From Prevotella sp. (GTDB lineage: Bacteria; Bacteroidota; Bacteroidia; Bacteroidales; Bacteroidaceae): a DNA stretch of 64,000 bases. Below are positions 18,501 through 27,474 of the stretch, piece after piece. The position numbers and the translations under genes were made by a program. The stretch is from positions 1-64,000 of the forward strand of contig JAFZRU010000036.1 of NCBI GenBank assembly GCA_017619755.1, given 5' to 3'. A model generated the notes under the pieces. That model was not told the DNA's origin, did not search any database, and saw only the letters and a list, made by a program, of their open reading frames with translations. The stretch's first letter is position 1. Each line of letters starts with the position of its first letter.

Positions 18501-19558
18501 GCCGCATCCTTGTGCAGTTGCAGCCCCGAAGCTCCGTAGCCTCCCACACTCACCTGCTCCATGATATCGGGACCTTGAAAGGCGAAGCTCACCGCCGCCG
18601 ACTGGTGCAAGTCGCGGCAAAAATGCACGTAAGGATAGTCGGCGTGGCGCACGGCATCCGTCAGCAACGGACGCAGGTTCCTGATGAAGTCCATGACGAC
18701 ACCCTCCACCTCCACAGCCACCGGCATGGTACGGACAAACATGCCGTATGCTTGTCGTTGCCGGCGTCCTGACCGTCCATGCGTGAGTGTGACAAACGCC
18801 ACGCGCTGCTGGTGGGAGAATTTGGACAAGGTAATGCAGAATGCAGCCATGAGGAGCATGTTGGCACTGACTTGGTGTTGCTCGCACCAAGCATCCATCT
18901 CCGCCCGTGGCATGCGATGGCAGACAGTCCTGCTCTCTGAAGGCACACCCGACCTCACACGTGGCAAAGTGGTGAAGGTGGCGTCTTGGAATAGTTGACG
19001 ATAATACTCCTTGGCCTTTGCATATCCGTTGTTCTCCTTTTTTTGTTGCTCCTCCGCCAGTTCATACAAGGCCGTGACATCAGGCACCAATTCCCTCCCC
19101 TCGTATGCAGTCGGCAAGTCTCTTCCCATCAGGCATTGTGTGAGTGTCATGCCGTCGGCAATAATATGGTGGAAATCCATCAGCAGCCAATGGTGAGCCT
19201 CAGTCGCCACCACCTCGAAACGGCACAAAGGCTGTGTTCCGAAAAGTGAGAAAGGTCTTATAAAGCCTTGGTAGATATACTGGAGTGCTTCGTTCTCCGT
19301 CATCGTCGAGTGATGCACCTCAATGTGGAGGCAGTCATCGGAAAACTGTCGCGGTTCCCCATCGGGGGCCACTACGAGCCGAGTGTGTAGCACCGCCCTG
19401 TTCGCGACAACCACTTCGAGCGCCTTGACGAGGCGTTCCGCATCCACGGTCTTGGGGAAGGGGATGGCGCAAGGTAGTTGGTATGCAGTGCTTCCGGGCT
19501 GTTGTCGGCAGGCCATCAGCACGCCTAATTGCGAAAAGGTCAGCGGATATGTTTTCAT
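15518..19558 (-). CDS. Single-module nonribosomal peptide synthetase (C-A-T-R) with terminal reductase
   Basis: Protein of 1346 residues. The condensation domain (1-430) has intact HHIIADG at 130-136. The adenylation domain (440-900) has FTSGSTGGPKG (564-574), the binding-pocket stretch FDASVED (609-615), NTYGPTEFCVNATW (692-705), YHTGDL and NGKVDRR. The carrier domain has GGSSL with the phosphopantetheine serine at about 939. The reductase/NAD(P)-binding domain (1010-1346) has GATGFLG (1018-1024) and SYTKLMAEK. By family rules it activates one amino acid, acylates its amine and releases the product reductively as an aldehyde or alcohol. Substrate and acyl donor cannot be read. The start at 19558 is used because the promoter -7 box overlaps the earlier TTG start. 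No transporter or phosphopantetheinyl transferase gene adjoins it. Confidence 0.93.
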   Translation of the reverse strand: MKTYPLTFSQLGVLMACRQQPGSTAYQLPCAIPFPKTVDAERLVKALEVVVANRAVLHTRLVVAPDGEPRQFSDDCLHIEVHHSTMTENEALQYIYQGFIRPFSLFGTQPLCRFEVVATEAHHWLLMDFHHIIADGMTLTQCLMGRDLPTAYEGRELVPDVTALYELAEEQQKKENNGYAKAKEYYRQLFQDATFTTLPRVRSGVPSESRTVCHRMPRAEMDAWCEQHQVSANMLLMAAFCITLSKFSHQQRVAFVTLTHGRSGRRQRQAYGMFVRTMPVAVEVEGVVMDFIRNLRPLLTDAVRHADYPYVHFCRDLHQSAAVSFAFQGPDIMEQVSVGGYGASGLQLHKDAADSDLGCVVYATDHEYEWRVEAVGRPKEELQLFLRCMETCLHGMMQHPEGRVDELETMGKAEKEAVLALSRGERVDDDGRTVVALFHEQATRTPQAVAVTDGSVKMTYSQLNRRSVAVARWLAAKGVGQGDRVGLWAEPGCWFLAAALAIMRTGAAYMPLDPQWPEAYRKGVVEEACLKEIIYPDSIPDDDECDEDVLLDASTPDGIAYVIFTSGSTGGPKGVMISHRALTNLLHFIVRRWRLNKDSRISCHSSLAFDASVEDLFPVLTVGGMVCLMPTEVRHDLERMHRFIDDNAVTGGCYTTQLGGKVAACPHPTLDYVCLGGERMTFAPQAACRIINTYGPTEFCVNATWHELLPGRAYTTIPIGRPVDNIDAFVTDLHGRLLPRGAVGELCLAGVQMAAGYWHAPDLTAQKFTKCDFTDRLVYHTGDLVWWNEEGLLEYVGRKDFMVKVNGFRVCLEEVERAVARLPGIEEVCVAEVNVSGRSRLCAYYVAEKLLDSKVLQRCMRKCCPTYMIPSLWMRLEQMPLLYNGKVDRRRLSLPVPASQPVAEAHNRRQQVICEAFARVLDVERVGLDDDFFDMGGSSLTAMSLVAELREAGCKVEYGWVFQHPTPRLLERQLATEGMDGFYHVDADSPDIHRFLMEKRQTFSYGKPTLGGTVLLTGATGFLGMHVLHAILTSCRAKVVCLVRAASDMEAMKRLTETHSLYFGQPLSEDDFKRVDVIPGDLTDPDGSAVWRQADAALVINCAADVRHFAKLEELGRVNTEAVGALVALCRDTNARLVQVSTLSVAGLYNASEGEGVCLTENDLLMGQYFAEPYSYTKLMAEKLVLEEMARGRLKGCVVRVGRLSPRSNDAGWYGLGERDALAMSLALYEQMGVMPASVASLRIGLLPVDVAARSIVRLAALDGGAAVWHVDNPQYVSVREMMAKKGKVVEVVSDEVFLDRLEHHFDGMPMERSGLHTAAFLSVHGRWLPNTTDCSFTNEVLKSFL

Positions 19559-19576
19559 TTCATCGATTTCGTCTTG

Positions 19577-19607
19577 CAAAGGTACTAATTAGTTTTCTGA
19601 CGAGCAA
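19577..19607 (-). promoter_or_regulatory. Promoter of the NRPS gene
   Basis: On the minus strand, TTG (19605-19607), a 20-base spacer and TACCTTTG (19577-19584). Transcription would start near 19570, leaving only about 10-15 bases before ATG 19558. This rules out the in-frame TTG at 19579 as start. Confidence 0.62.
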
Positions 19608-19841
19608 CGTCCAACCAAAGAAAAAGACACGACCCACCCCATGGTCTCGAAGGTTTGCCAATAATTTACATCAACCATATCGGGGAATTATTATATGAAA
19701 AACATAAAAGGTTTAATGGGATTCACAATTTTTATCATTTATGTTACATTTTGCAAAGTCTGTGTTACAATTCTAATGACACAAAATCGAAAATGCAAGA
19801 TAGCTGAAACATGCTATAAATAAAGATATATAATAAAGATG

Positions 19842-19849
19842 TAACTTTG
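19842..19849 (+). promoter_or_regulatory. -7 element before the FAS1/SusCD locus
   Basis: TAACTTTG matches TAnnTTTG and lies 36 bases before ATG 19886. No TTG is at the -33 distance, which would fit a promoter needing an activator or alternative sigma factor. The 306-bp gap is AT-rich and holds two TGTTACA words about 21 bases apart (near 19743 and 19764). Confidence 0.42.
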
Positions 19850-19885
19850 CAGCAGAAATTATTCAAGATAAACATCTAAATCTTT

Positions 19886-22423
19886 ATGGCAACCAAAAAG
19901 ACATTTTGTAGTCATCATTGTGGCATGTTGGCAACAGCCTGCTTGCTGCTTGCTGTTGGTTGGGTCATGAACTCCTGCACGGAGTACGACTTGGATGAGC
20001 GCGACCCTGAAGGATGGGGAGCGAGCATCTACAGTTGGCTGGCGGAGGATGGCCATTACACCAACACGGTCAGGATGATTGAAGACCTGGGCTACAAGGA
20101 AGTGCTCGCCAAAACCGGTTCGAAGACCCTTTTCGTGGCCGACGACGCCGCTTTCGAGCGCTTCTTCCAGAACAACAGTTGGGGTGTGAGAAGGTATGAG
20201 CAGTTCTCCACCTCGCAAAAGAAGTTGCTGCTCTTCGGGAGCATGATGGACAATTCCATGCAGCTCAACAGCCTTCCGAGCGTAGAGGGCACGCCTCCCC
20301 GCGAGGGCGAGTGCATGCGCCGCTTTGCCTCCAGCACGCCCTACGACTCCGTGGCCATTCTCTCTCCCGACCAGATGCCCGACAACCGCTACTGGGCGCG
20401 CCACAAGGCATCCGGCCGTCAGATGGTGTGCATGACCGACAACTCCACCGTGCCTTTGGTGCAGTTCATCGAGAAACAATTGGTCAACAAGCGCATCACC
20501 AACTCCGACTACGACTTCCTCTACAACATGACGACGCACCGCCAAACCGGCGATGCCAGCATCAACGGCGTACAGGTGGAGCATGCCAACATCAAGTGCT
20601 CCAACGGCTTCGTCCACAAGATGGCCGAGGTCATCACACCGCTTCCCAACATGGCCGAGTTGTTGTCGAACAAGAGCAACACCACCATCTTCAACAAGCT
20701 CTTGGAGCGTTTCTGCGCCCCCTATTATGTAGGCGAGGCCACCACCACGCAGTACAACTACCTGTATGACACCAATGTGGACTCGGTGTATCAGAAGCGC
20801 TTCTTCTCCGAGAAATCGCAGAACGGCCGCTCGCTGAACATCACCCCGACCAACGGCCCCGTGAACGGTCTCTTGAAATACGACCCCGAGTGGAACGCCT
20901 ACTATGCCGGTCTGAACGACCAAGGCGGCAACATCGCCCTCCAGCGTGACATGGCCGTGATGATGGTGCCAAGCGACCAGGCGATGACCGAATACTGGGA
21001 GAGCGGTGCCGGCCGCGTGCTGAAGGACTACTACCACACCTGGGAGAACGTTCCCGACGAAGTAGTAGTAAAACTCCTCAACAACAACATGCTCAGTTCC
21101 TTCGTCTCGTCCGTCCCATCTAAGTTCCAAGGCATCCTCAATGACGCCAACGACCCGATGGGTGTGGAGGTGGAGGCCATCGACTCCGTGTGGCTCGGCT
21201 GCAACGGCGCCATTTACCTCACCAACAAGGTCTATTCCCCCACCGCCTACGTGAGCGTGTCGTTCCCCGCACTCATCAACGAGAGCATGAAAATCCTATA
21301 TTGGGGCATCGAGCAGTTGCAATACAACGTCTATCTCAACTCCCTCAACTCCTACTACAGCTTCTTCATCCCCACCAACAAGGCACTTTTAGAGTATGTG
21401 GACCCCTGCTCCTACGGCAAGAACCAGACGCAGATATTCAAGTTCCACTACGATGCCTCCAAGGTGAATGTGGAGGACCGCGTGTGGGCCAGCATCTGGA
21501 ACTATGACACCGCCACCGGCACGGTGGGCGACTCCATCGGCATGGCCGACTACAACCAAGTGCGCAACCGTCTGAAGGACATCCTCGACACGCACATCGT
21601 CATCGGCAACGTGGAGGACGGCCATACCTACTACCGCACGAAGGGTGGCACGGAAATCCGTGTGAACAACGTCGGTTCCGGCGCCGCCGGCATGACCGTG
21701 GAGGGCAGTTACCAGACCAACGAGGGCGAGCCCGTACCGGTGAGCTTCATCTACGACCAGACCGACGGTGGCAACGGCAAGAGCTACATCCTCGAAAAAG
21801 AGCCCATCTTAGGCACACGACACACCGTCCGCGACGTCCTCGCCAGCAAGCCCGAGTTCTCCAAGTTCCTCGAACTGATGGACGGCAGCGGCCTCTTCGA
21901 GCAGATACACAACCGAAGGAACGCCTGCGGCGGCACCAACATCTCGGTGTTCAACACCTATCATTATACCATCTATGTGCCCACCAATGAGAGCATCGAG
22001 GCGCTGCAGCGTCAAGGGAAGCTCTCCTCATGGGAGGCCGTCGATGCCTTCGAGGAGGCCGGCAACCTCAGTGCCAAGACCCGCGACTCGCTGCAAATCG
22101 TCAATTTCCTCAAGTACCACATCCAGGACAATGCCCTCTTCATTGGCGCCAACGAGGATAGCGGCGACTTCGAGACAGCCGTCATCGACCCGAGCACGGA
22201 GCGCTTCTACCGTGTCAACGCCCAACTCACCAAAGACGGCATCACCATCACCGACCATGCGCGCAACACCCGCCGCGTGCTCACCTCCAACCCGTCGCTC
22301 TACAACCTCGTGGCGCGCGAGTTCCAGTACAACACGCAGGACGCCTCCAGCGCCAGTTCCATTGAGACCTCCTCGTCGGCGGTCATCCACCAAATAGACC
22401 AACCGCTGATGATAGATAACTGA
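19886..22423 (+). CDS. Multi-domain fasciclin (FAS1) outer-membrane lipoprotein
   Basis: Lipoprotein of 845 residues with signal peptide and lipobox MNSC near residue 31. Four FAS1-type repeats are recognisable by the H1/H2-like words: TLFVADDAAFERFF (about 83), VMMVPSDQAMTEYW (about 360), SFFIPTNKALLEYV (about 495) and TIYVPTNESIEALQ (about 695). FAS1 domains mediate adhesion or ligand binding. In Bacteroidetes such lipoproteins sit with SusC/SusD pairs in the place of SusE/F-like surface glycan-binding proteins. It is the first gene of the locus, 10 bp before the first susC-like gene, with no enzyme motif. The ligand is unknown. Confidence 0.85.
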   Translation: MATKKTFCSHHCGMLATACLLLAVGWVMNSCTEYDLDERDPEGWGASIYSWLAEDGHYTNTVRMIEDLGYKEVLAKTGSKTLFVADDAAFERFFQNNSWGVRRYEQFSTSQKKLLLFGSMMDNSMQLNSLPSVEGTPPREGECMRRFASSTPYDSVAILSPDQMPDNRYWARHKASGRQMVCMTDNSTVPLVQFIEKQLVNKRITNSDYDFLYNMTTHRQTGDASINGVQVEHANIKCSNGFVHKMAEVITPLPNMAELLSNKSNTTIFNKLLERFCAPYYVGEATTTQYNYLYDTNVDSVYQKRFFSEKSQNGRSLNITPTNGPVNGLLKYDPEWNAYYAGLNDQGGNIALQRDMAVMMVPSDQAMTEYWESGAGRVLKDYYHTWENVPDEVVVKLLNNNMLSSFVSSVPSKFQGILNDANDPMGVEVEAIDSVWLGCNGAIYLTNKVYSPTAYVSVSFPALINESMKILYWGIEQLQYNVYLNSLNSYYSFFIPTNKALLEYVDPCSYGKNQTQIFKFHYDASKVNVEDRVWASIWNYDTATGTVGDSIGMADYNQVRNRLKDILDTHIVIGNVEDGHTYYRTKGGTEIRVNNVGSGAAGMTVEGSYQTNEGEPVPVSFIYDQTDGGNGKSYILEKEPILGTRHTVRDVLASKPEFSKFLELMDGSGLFEQIHNRRNACGGTNISVFNTYHYTIYVPTNESIEALQRQGKLSSWEAVDAFEEAGNLSAKTRDSLQIVNFLKYHIQDNALFIGANEDSGDFETAVIDPSTERFYRVNAQLTKDGITITDHARNTRRVLTSNPSLYNLVAREFQYNTQDASSASSIETSSSAVIHQIDQPLMIDN

Positions 22424-22433
22424 CCATTGAAAC

Positions 22434-25400
22434 ATGACAACCATGACAACAAATAAAATAAGGAGAACAATAGTTGCGTCGGCAGCCTGCTTGCTGATGT
22501 CAGCCCCCGCCCTTGCACAGAGCGCCGGCGACATCATCAGCGGCACGGTGAACGACTCCTACGGAGCAGTGATCGGCGCCAACGTGGTGGAGCTCGACGG
22601 TGCCAACCGTATCGTGGCGTCGGCGGTGACCGACATCAACGGTAATTTCTCGTTCAAGCTGAAAAACCCCAAGGACAAGATCCGCTTCTCCTACGTGGGG
22701 TACAAGACCATCACGCAGCCCATCAACAAGCTGAAATACAACATCACCATGTCCGACGTGGAGCAGATTGACGAGGTGATTGTCACCTCGAAGCGCAAGG
22801 CACAGGGATCCGGCCTCGCCATCCCCGTGGATGAGATCTCCTCCGCCCGCGAGAGCATCAGCATGACCGAGTTCGAGGGACTCTCCATCACCACGGTCGA
22901 TGAGGCCCTCCAAGGCCGTATCGCCGGTCTCGACATCATTGCCAACTCCGGCAACCTTGGCGCCGGCACCTCCATGCGCCTGCGCGGTGTGTCGAGTATC
23001 AACGGTTCGAGCGAGCCGCTCATCGTCGTCGATGGCAACGTGTGGGAGACCAACGTCAACGACTTCGACTTCTCCTCCGCCAACGAGGAGAAATTCGCCG
23101 AGCTGCTCAACGTCAACCCCGAGGACATCGAGAGCATCTCCGTCCTGAAAGACGCCGCCGCCACCGCCATCTGGGGTTCCCAAGGCTCCAACGGTGTCAT
23201 CGAAATCAAGACGAAGCGCGGAACACGCGGCGCCACCCGTGCCACTTATAGCTTCCGCCTCACCGGCACCTATCAGCCCACGGGCTACAACATGCTCAAC
23301 GGCGACGAATACACCATGCTCTTGAAAGAGGAGTATTTCAACCCCTCCATGAGCGATGACGCCAGCAACATCCCCGAGCTCAACTACAACCCCAGCTTCC
23401 CGGAGTACGAGATGTACAACAACAACACCGACTGGCTGAAGGAAGTGAAGCAGGTGGGATGGCGTCAGAACCACTACCTGGCTCTCAGCGGTGGTGGCGA
23501 GAAAGCGCATTTCCGCATCGGCGCCGGCTATGACAACGAGACCGGCTCCATCATCAAGCAGCAGCTCGACCGCTTCACCTCGCGTGTCAACCTCGACTAT
23601 TTCGTGAGCGACCGCATCAAGATTGAGACCAACATCGCCCTCACCTACACCAAGAACCAGAAGAACAACGGCGACCTGCTCGCCATCAGCTACACCCGCA
23701 TGCCCAACCTGTCCATCTACGAGCAGGACAAGTACGGCAACGACCTCGACGAGTACTACAGCATGCTGCCCACCGTTTCCAGTCAGCTGCGCGACCAGCT
23801 AAGCAACAAGAACCCCGTGGCCCTGGCCCACCAAGCCAAGAACTACGAGACGAGCTACAACATCGAGCCGGAGTTCAAGTTGCGCTACAACCTCCTGGGT
23901 CTCGCCGAGACACAGACACGTCTGAGCTACGAGGGCAAGGTGGTCTTCAACATCTTCAACCGCTATGAAGACCAGTTCATGCCCCTCTCCCTCAGCACCA
24001 CCGGATGGAACGACACCGACAGCAAGCAGAGCAACCGCACGACGGCCAACTCCTCGAAGAGCTTCGGCGTCACCACCACCCACACCCTGACGTTCACCCC
24101 GGTGTTCAAGAACAAGGACCACTCCCTCATGATGATGCTCCGCGGACAGCTCACCAATGGCAAGTCCAACTCGCAGAGCACAGTGGAATGGGGCCTTCCC
24201 TCCGGCACCATCATCAGTCCGGCAGCCCCCGGCATCATCGACGGCATCAGCACCGGCAGCGGACAGTGGCGCAGCATCTATTTCACCTACTCCGCCCACT
24301 ACGCCTACAAAGGTCGCTACGTGGCCGACTTCTCCGTCCGCCGAGACGGCAGCACCAAGTTTGGCGAGAACCAGCGCTGGGGTAACTTCCCCGCCTTCTC
24401 CATCAGGTGGAACATCCACAAGGAGAAGTTCATGACCGAACACCTGCCATGGATCTCCACCCTCTCCGTCCGTCCGGGATGGGGCATCGTGGGCAAGCAG
24501 CCCGGAGCTGAATACCTCTATTTCAGCAAGTATGTCAACGGCAGCGGTTACATGAACGAGCGAAGCATCTACCCGCAGAACATCCGCCTGACCAACCTGA
24601 AGTGGGAGCAGAAGGAGACCTACAACGTCGGTTTGGACTACGGCTTCTTCAACGAGCGTCTCACCGGTAACGTGGAATTCTACCGTCAATACACCTCCGA
24701 CCTGCTGATGGGCGGCCGCGGCATTCCCACCTCCTCCGGCTATTCACAGCTCGCCTGGCAGAACGTGGGCGACATGAAGAACATCGGATGGGAGTTCAAC
24801 ATCAACGGCAACCGCATCATACGCGCCGGGAAATTCAGCGTCGATTTCAACGTCACCTTCGCCAACAACAAGAACCAAATCACGAAGATGGAGGAGACCT
24901 GTCTGAGCAGCCTCAACAGCGAGTTCGACCGCAACAACGGCTCCTATCTCACCCGTGTGGAGCTCAACCGCGCCATGGGCAGCATCTACGGCTTCAAGTA
25001 CAAGGGCGTCTATCAGTACTCCGACTACTCCGCAGAGGAAATCCCCGGCGTGAGCGGCCCCAACGCCCCCGTCGCCCGCGACGCCAACGGCGTGGTGATC
25101 ATCGACGAGAACAACATGACCAAGCCGATGACCTTCTGCTACGGCTCCGTCAACTACGAGTTCCGAGGTGGCGACGCCATCTACGAGGACATCAACCACG
25201 ACGGCCAGATCAACGAGCTCGACATCGTCTATCTGGGTTCCTCCCTTCCCAAGTTCACCGGCGGTTTCGGCTTCAAACTCAATTTCGGCCGCTTCACCTG
25301 GAACAACCAGTTCAACTTCCGCTACGGCAACAAGATAGTGAATCGCGCCCGCATGCGCGTGGAGAACATGTATAGCAACGACAACCAAAGCCGCGCCGTC

Positions 25401-25736
25401 AACTGGCGTTGGCGCGTGGAGGGCGACCAGACCGAAATCCCCCGCGCCCTCTACCAGTACGGCTACAACTGGCTCGGCAGCGACCGCTTCGTGGAGGACG
25501 GCTCGTTCATCCGCTTGAACTACTCCCAGATCAGCTACAACGTTGACGCCAAGCACCTGCGCAAGTTGGGATTGAAGCAACTCAGCTTCTACGTCTCTGC
25601 CAACAATCTCTTCTGCCTCACCAAATATTCCGGCGCAGACCCGGAGGTGGGCTACGGCTCCTTCGGCCTTGTCTTCGACGAAGCCAAGACGCCACGCTCG
25701 AAATCGTTCACCGGAGGCATTACCATTCAATTCTAA
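22434..25736 (+). CDS. SusC/RagA-family TonB-linked outer-membrane transporter (first pair)
   Basis: Transporter of 1100 residues with signal peptide ending SAPALAQ. The N-terminal carboxypeptidase-regulatory-like domain (about 35-115) reads ISGTVNDSYGAVIGANV. The TonB plug follows, with LQGRIAGLDIIANSG and the SusC signature LRGVSSINGSSEPLIVVDG, then VNPEDIESISVLKDAAATAIWGSQGSNGVI. The rest is a 22-strand-type beta-barrel ending GGITIQF. It works with the SusD-like lid encoded 28 bp downstream to import oligomers using TonB energy. Substrate specificity cannot be deduced from sequence. Confidence 0.95.
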   Translation: MTTMTTNKIRRTIVASAACLLMSAPALAQSAGDIISGTVNDSYGAVIGANVVELDGANRIVASAVTDINGNFSFKLKNPKDKIRFSYVGYKTITQPINKLKYNITMSDVEQIDEVIVTSKRKAQGSGLAIPVDEISSARESISMTEFEGLSITTVDEALQGRIAGLDIIANSGNLGAGTSMRLRGVSSINGSSEPLIVVDGNVWETNVNDFDFSSANEEKFAELLNVNPEDIESISVLKDAAATAIWGSQGSNGVIEIKTKRGTRGATRATYSFRLTGTYQPTGYNMLNGDEYTMLLKEEYFNPSMSDDASNIPELNYNPSFPEYEMYNNNTDWLKEVKQVGWRQNHYLALSGGGEKAHFRIGAGYDNETGSIIKQQLDRFTSRVNLDYFVSDRIKIETNIALTYTKNQKNNGDLLAISYTRMPNLSIYEQDKYGNDLDEYYSMLPTVSSQLRDQLSNKNPVALAHQAKNYETSYNIEPEFKLRYNLLGLAETQTRLSYEGKVVFNIFNRYEDQFMPLSLSTTGWNDTDSKQSNRTTANSSKSFGVTTTHTLTFTPVFKNKDHSLMMMLRGQLTNGKSNSQSTVEWGLPSGTIISPAAPGIIDGISTGSGQWRSIYFTYSAHYAYKGRYVADFSVRRDGSTKFGENQRWGNFPAFSIRWNIHKEKFMTEHLPWISTLSVRPGWGIVGKQPGAEYLYFSKYVNGSGYMNERSIYPQNIRLTNLKWEQKETYNVGLDYGFFNERLTGNVEFYRQYTSDLLMGGRGIPTSSGYSQLAWQNVGDMKNIGWEFNINGNRIIRAGKFSVDFNVTFANNKNQITKMEETCLSSLNSEFDRNNGSYLTRVELNRAMGSIYGFKYKGVYQYSDYSAEEIPGVSGPNAPVARDANGVVIIDENNMTKPMTFCYGSVNYEFRGGDAIYEDINHDGQINELDIVYLGSSLPKFTGGFGFKLNFGRFTWNNQFNFRYGNKIVNRARMRVENMYSNDNQSRAVNWRWRVEGDQTEIPRALYQYGYNWLGSDRFVEDGSFIRLNYSQISYNVDAKHLRKLGLKQLSFYVSANNLFCLTKYSGADPEVGYGSFGLVFDEAKTPRSKSFTGGITIQF

Positions 25737-25764
25737 CCACTCATCATTTTGACATTTGACCATC

Positions 25765-27447
25765 ATGAATGACAAATTGAAACATATCATATACGGTGCC
25801 TGTCTCGCCTGTGCCCTCTCCAGTTGCTCCGACTACCTCGACATCCTCCCCATGAACGAGGTGGTGCTCGAAAACTACTGGACGGAGAAGAGCGACGTCA
25901 TCAGCGTGGTGAACAGCTGCTACGAGAGTTTGGAAAGCAGCGACTGCCTCACACGCATGGGCGTATGGGGTGAGCTTCGCTCCGACAACCTGAGATTGGG
26001 TTCCAACGTACCCAACGAAATCAACGAGATCCTCAAGGAGAACCTCCTCCCCTCCAACCCCATGTGCAGCTGGGCACGCTTCTACGAGGCCATCAACCGC
26101 TGCAACACGGTGTGCCACTACGCACCGGAGGTGCAGGCCATCGACCCCAACTACACCTTGGAGGAGATGAAGGCCAACATCGCGGAGGCCAGCGCCATCC
26201 GCGCCCTCTGCTACTTCTACCTCATCCGCACCTTCCGCGACGTGCCTTACACCACCCAGCCGAGCATCGACGACGCGCAGACATACGTCATCCCTGCCAC
26301 GCCTTTCAACGACGTGCTCGACTCGCTCATCATCGACTTGGAGAAAGTGAAGGGCGACGCCGTGAGGAGATACTACACCGACGACAGCCCTAACGCCTAC
26401 CAGAATTCCAGCAAGATCACCCGCTGGGCCATCTACGCCCTCTTGGCAGACCTCTACCTGTGGAAGGGCGACTGGGACAACTGCATCAAGTATTGCGACT
26501 TGGTGATCGACTTCAAGCGGCAGCAATACGAGGAGATGCTTGAACGCGAGGGCAACGTCAACAACATCGCGCTTTTCGGCAACATCCCCATGATCTTGGA
26601 GAAGCCCGTGGGCAGCACCGTCTGCGGCAACGCCTACAACGAGATTTTCGGCACCGGCAACTCCTTCGAGAGCATCTTCGAGCTCTATTTCCGCACCAAC
26701 CAGAGCCAGCAGAACACATGGGTGAGCACCTACTACACGAACAACAACAACACCATGGGCCGGCTGAGTGCGCCCGACTTCCTCTGCAAGGACGTGGCAC
26801 AAGGCAACAATGCCGTGTTCAAGAAGACCGACGGCAGGGTGTATGAAGCCTCCGAGCTCGACAACTCCCGCTACGCCATCACCAAGTATGTGCGCCGCTC
26901 CGTGAGCTTCTCCAACCAGAACATCACCAAGGAGTCCGACCTCAACCTCACCAGCACCCGCCGCGCCGGCGGCGACGCCAACTGGATCTTCTACCGCCTG
27001 AGCGACATGCTCCTCATCAAGGCGGAGGCGGAGATACAGAAGGGCGAGGCTGGCTACCCAACCGCCTTCATGCTCATCAACACCGTCAACAAGCGCGCCA
27101 ACGACATCACCAGCGCCACACGCTCCGACACCCTCAAGATGGCCGACTACACCTCCTCGAAGGCCTCCATGGAGGAGCTCCTCCTCGAAGAGAGACAGAG
27201 GGAGTTCATGTTCGAGGGCAAGCGGTGGTTCGACTTGGTGAGAATCGCCCGCCGCGACGGCAACAACACCCGCTTGGTGTCGCTGGCATCGAGAAAATAC
27301 ATTGAGAATGTGAACGCCATCAAGATCAAGTTGGCCGACCCCAACATCATCTATTTCCCCTACGCGAAAAACGAGCTGAAAGTCAACCCGCTGTTAGTGC
27401 AGAACCCCGCCTTCGGCAACGAGGAGGACAATGAGCTCACCAAGTAA
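25765..27447 (+). CDS. SusD/RagB-family surface lipoprotein (first pair)
   Basis: The 560-residue lid of the upstream SusC-like transporter. ATG 25765 is chosen over the TTG three codons earlier. Signal peptide and lipobox LSSC occur near residue 18, followed by the SusD N-terminal word DYLDILPMNEV. TPR-like helices (AEASAIRALCYFYLIRTF, TRWAIYALLADLYLWKGDW) and the C-terminal region (RLSDMLLIKAEAEIQKGE, LLLEERQREFMFEGKRWFDLVR) are typical of the family and full length. Confidence 0.95.
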   Translation: MNDKLKHIIYGACLACALSSCSDYLDILPMNEVVLENYWTEKSDVISVVNSCYESLESSDCLTRMGVWGELRSDNLRLGSNVPNEINEILKENLLPSNPMCSWARFYEAINRCNTVCHYAPEVQAIDPNYTLEEMKANIAEASAIRALCYFYLIRTFRDVPYTTQPSIDDAQTYVIPATPFNDVLDSLIIDLEKVKGDAVRRYYTDDSPNAYQNSSKITRWAIYALLADLYLWKGDWDNCIKYCDLVIDFKRQQYEEMLEREGNVNNIALFGNIPMILEKPVGSTVCGNAYNEIFGTGNSFESIFELYFRTNQSQQNTWVSTYYTNNNNTMGRLSAPDFLCKDVAQGNNAVFKKTDGRVYEASELDNSRYAITKYVRRSVSFSNQNITKESDLNLTSTRRAGGDANWIFYRLSDMLLIKAEAEIQKGEAGYPTAFMLINTVNKRANDITSATRSDTLKMADYTSSKASMEELLLEERQREFMFEGKRWFDLVRIARRDGNNTRLVSLASRKYIENVNAIKIKLADPNIIYFPYAKNELKVNPLLVQNPAFGNEEDNELTK

Positions 27448-27474
27448 ACCCTGCCATCAAAAATGAATATCATC

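Noticed and set aside
22500-23510. Long minus-strand frames through the SusC/SusD genes
   Set aside because: GC-rich codon structure leaves the antisense frame open; composition is Val/Gly/His-rich and unlike any protein.
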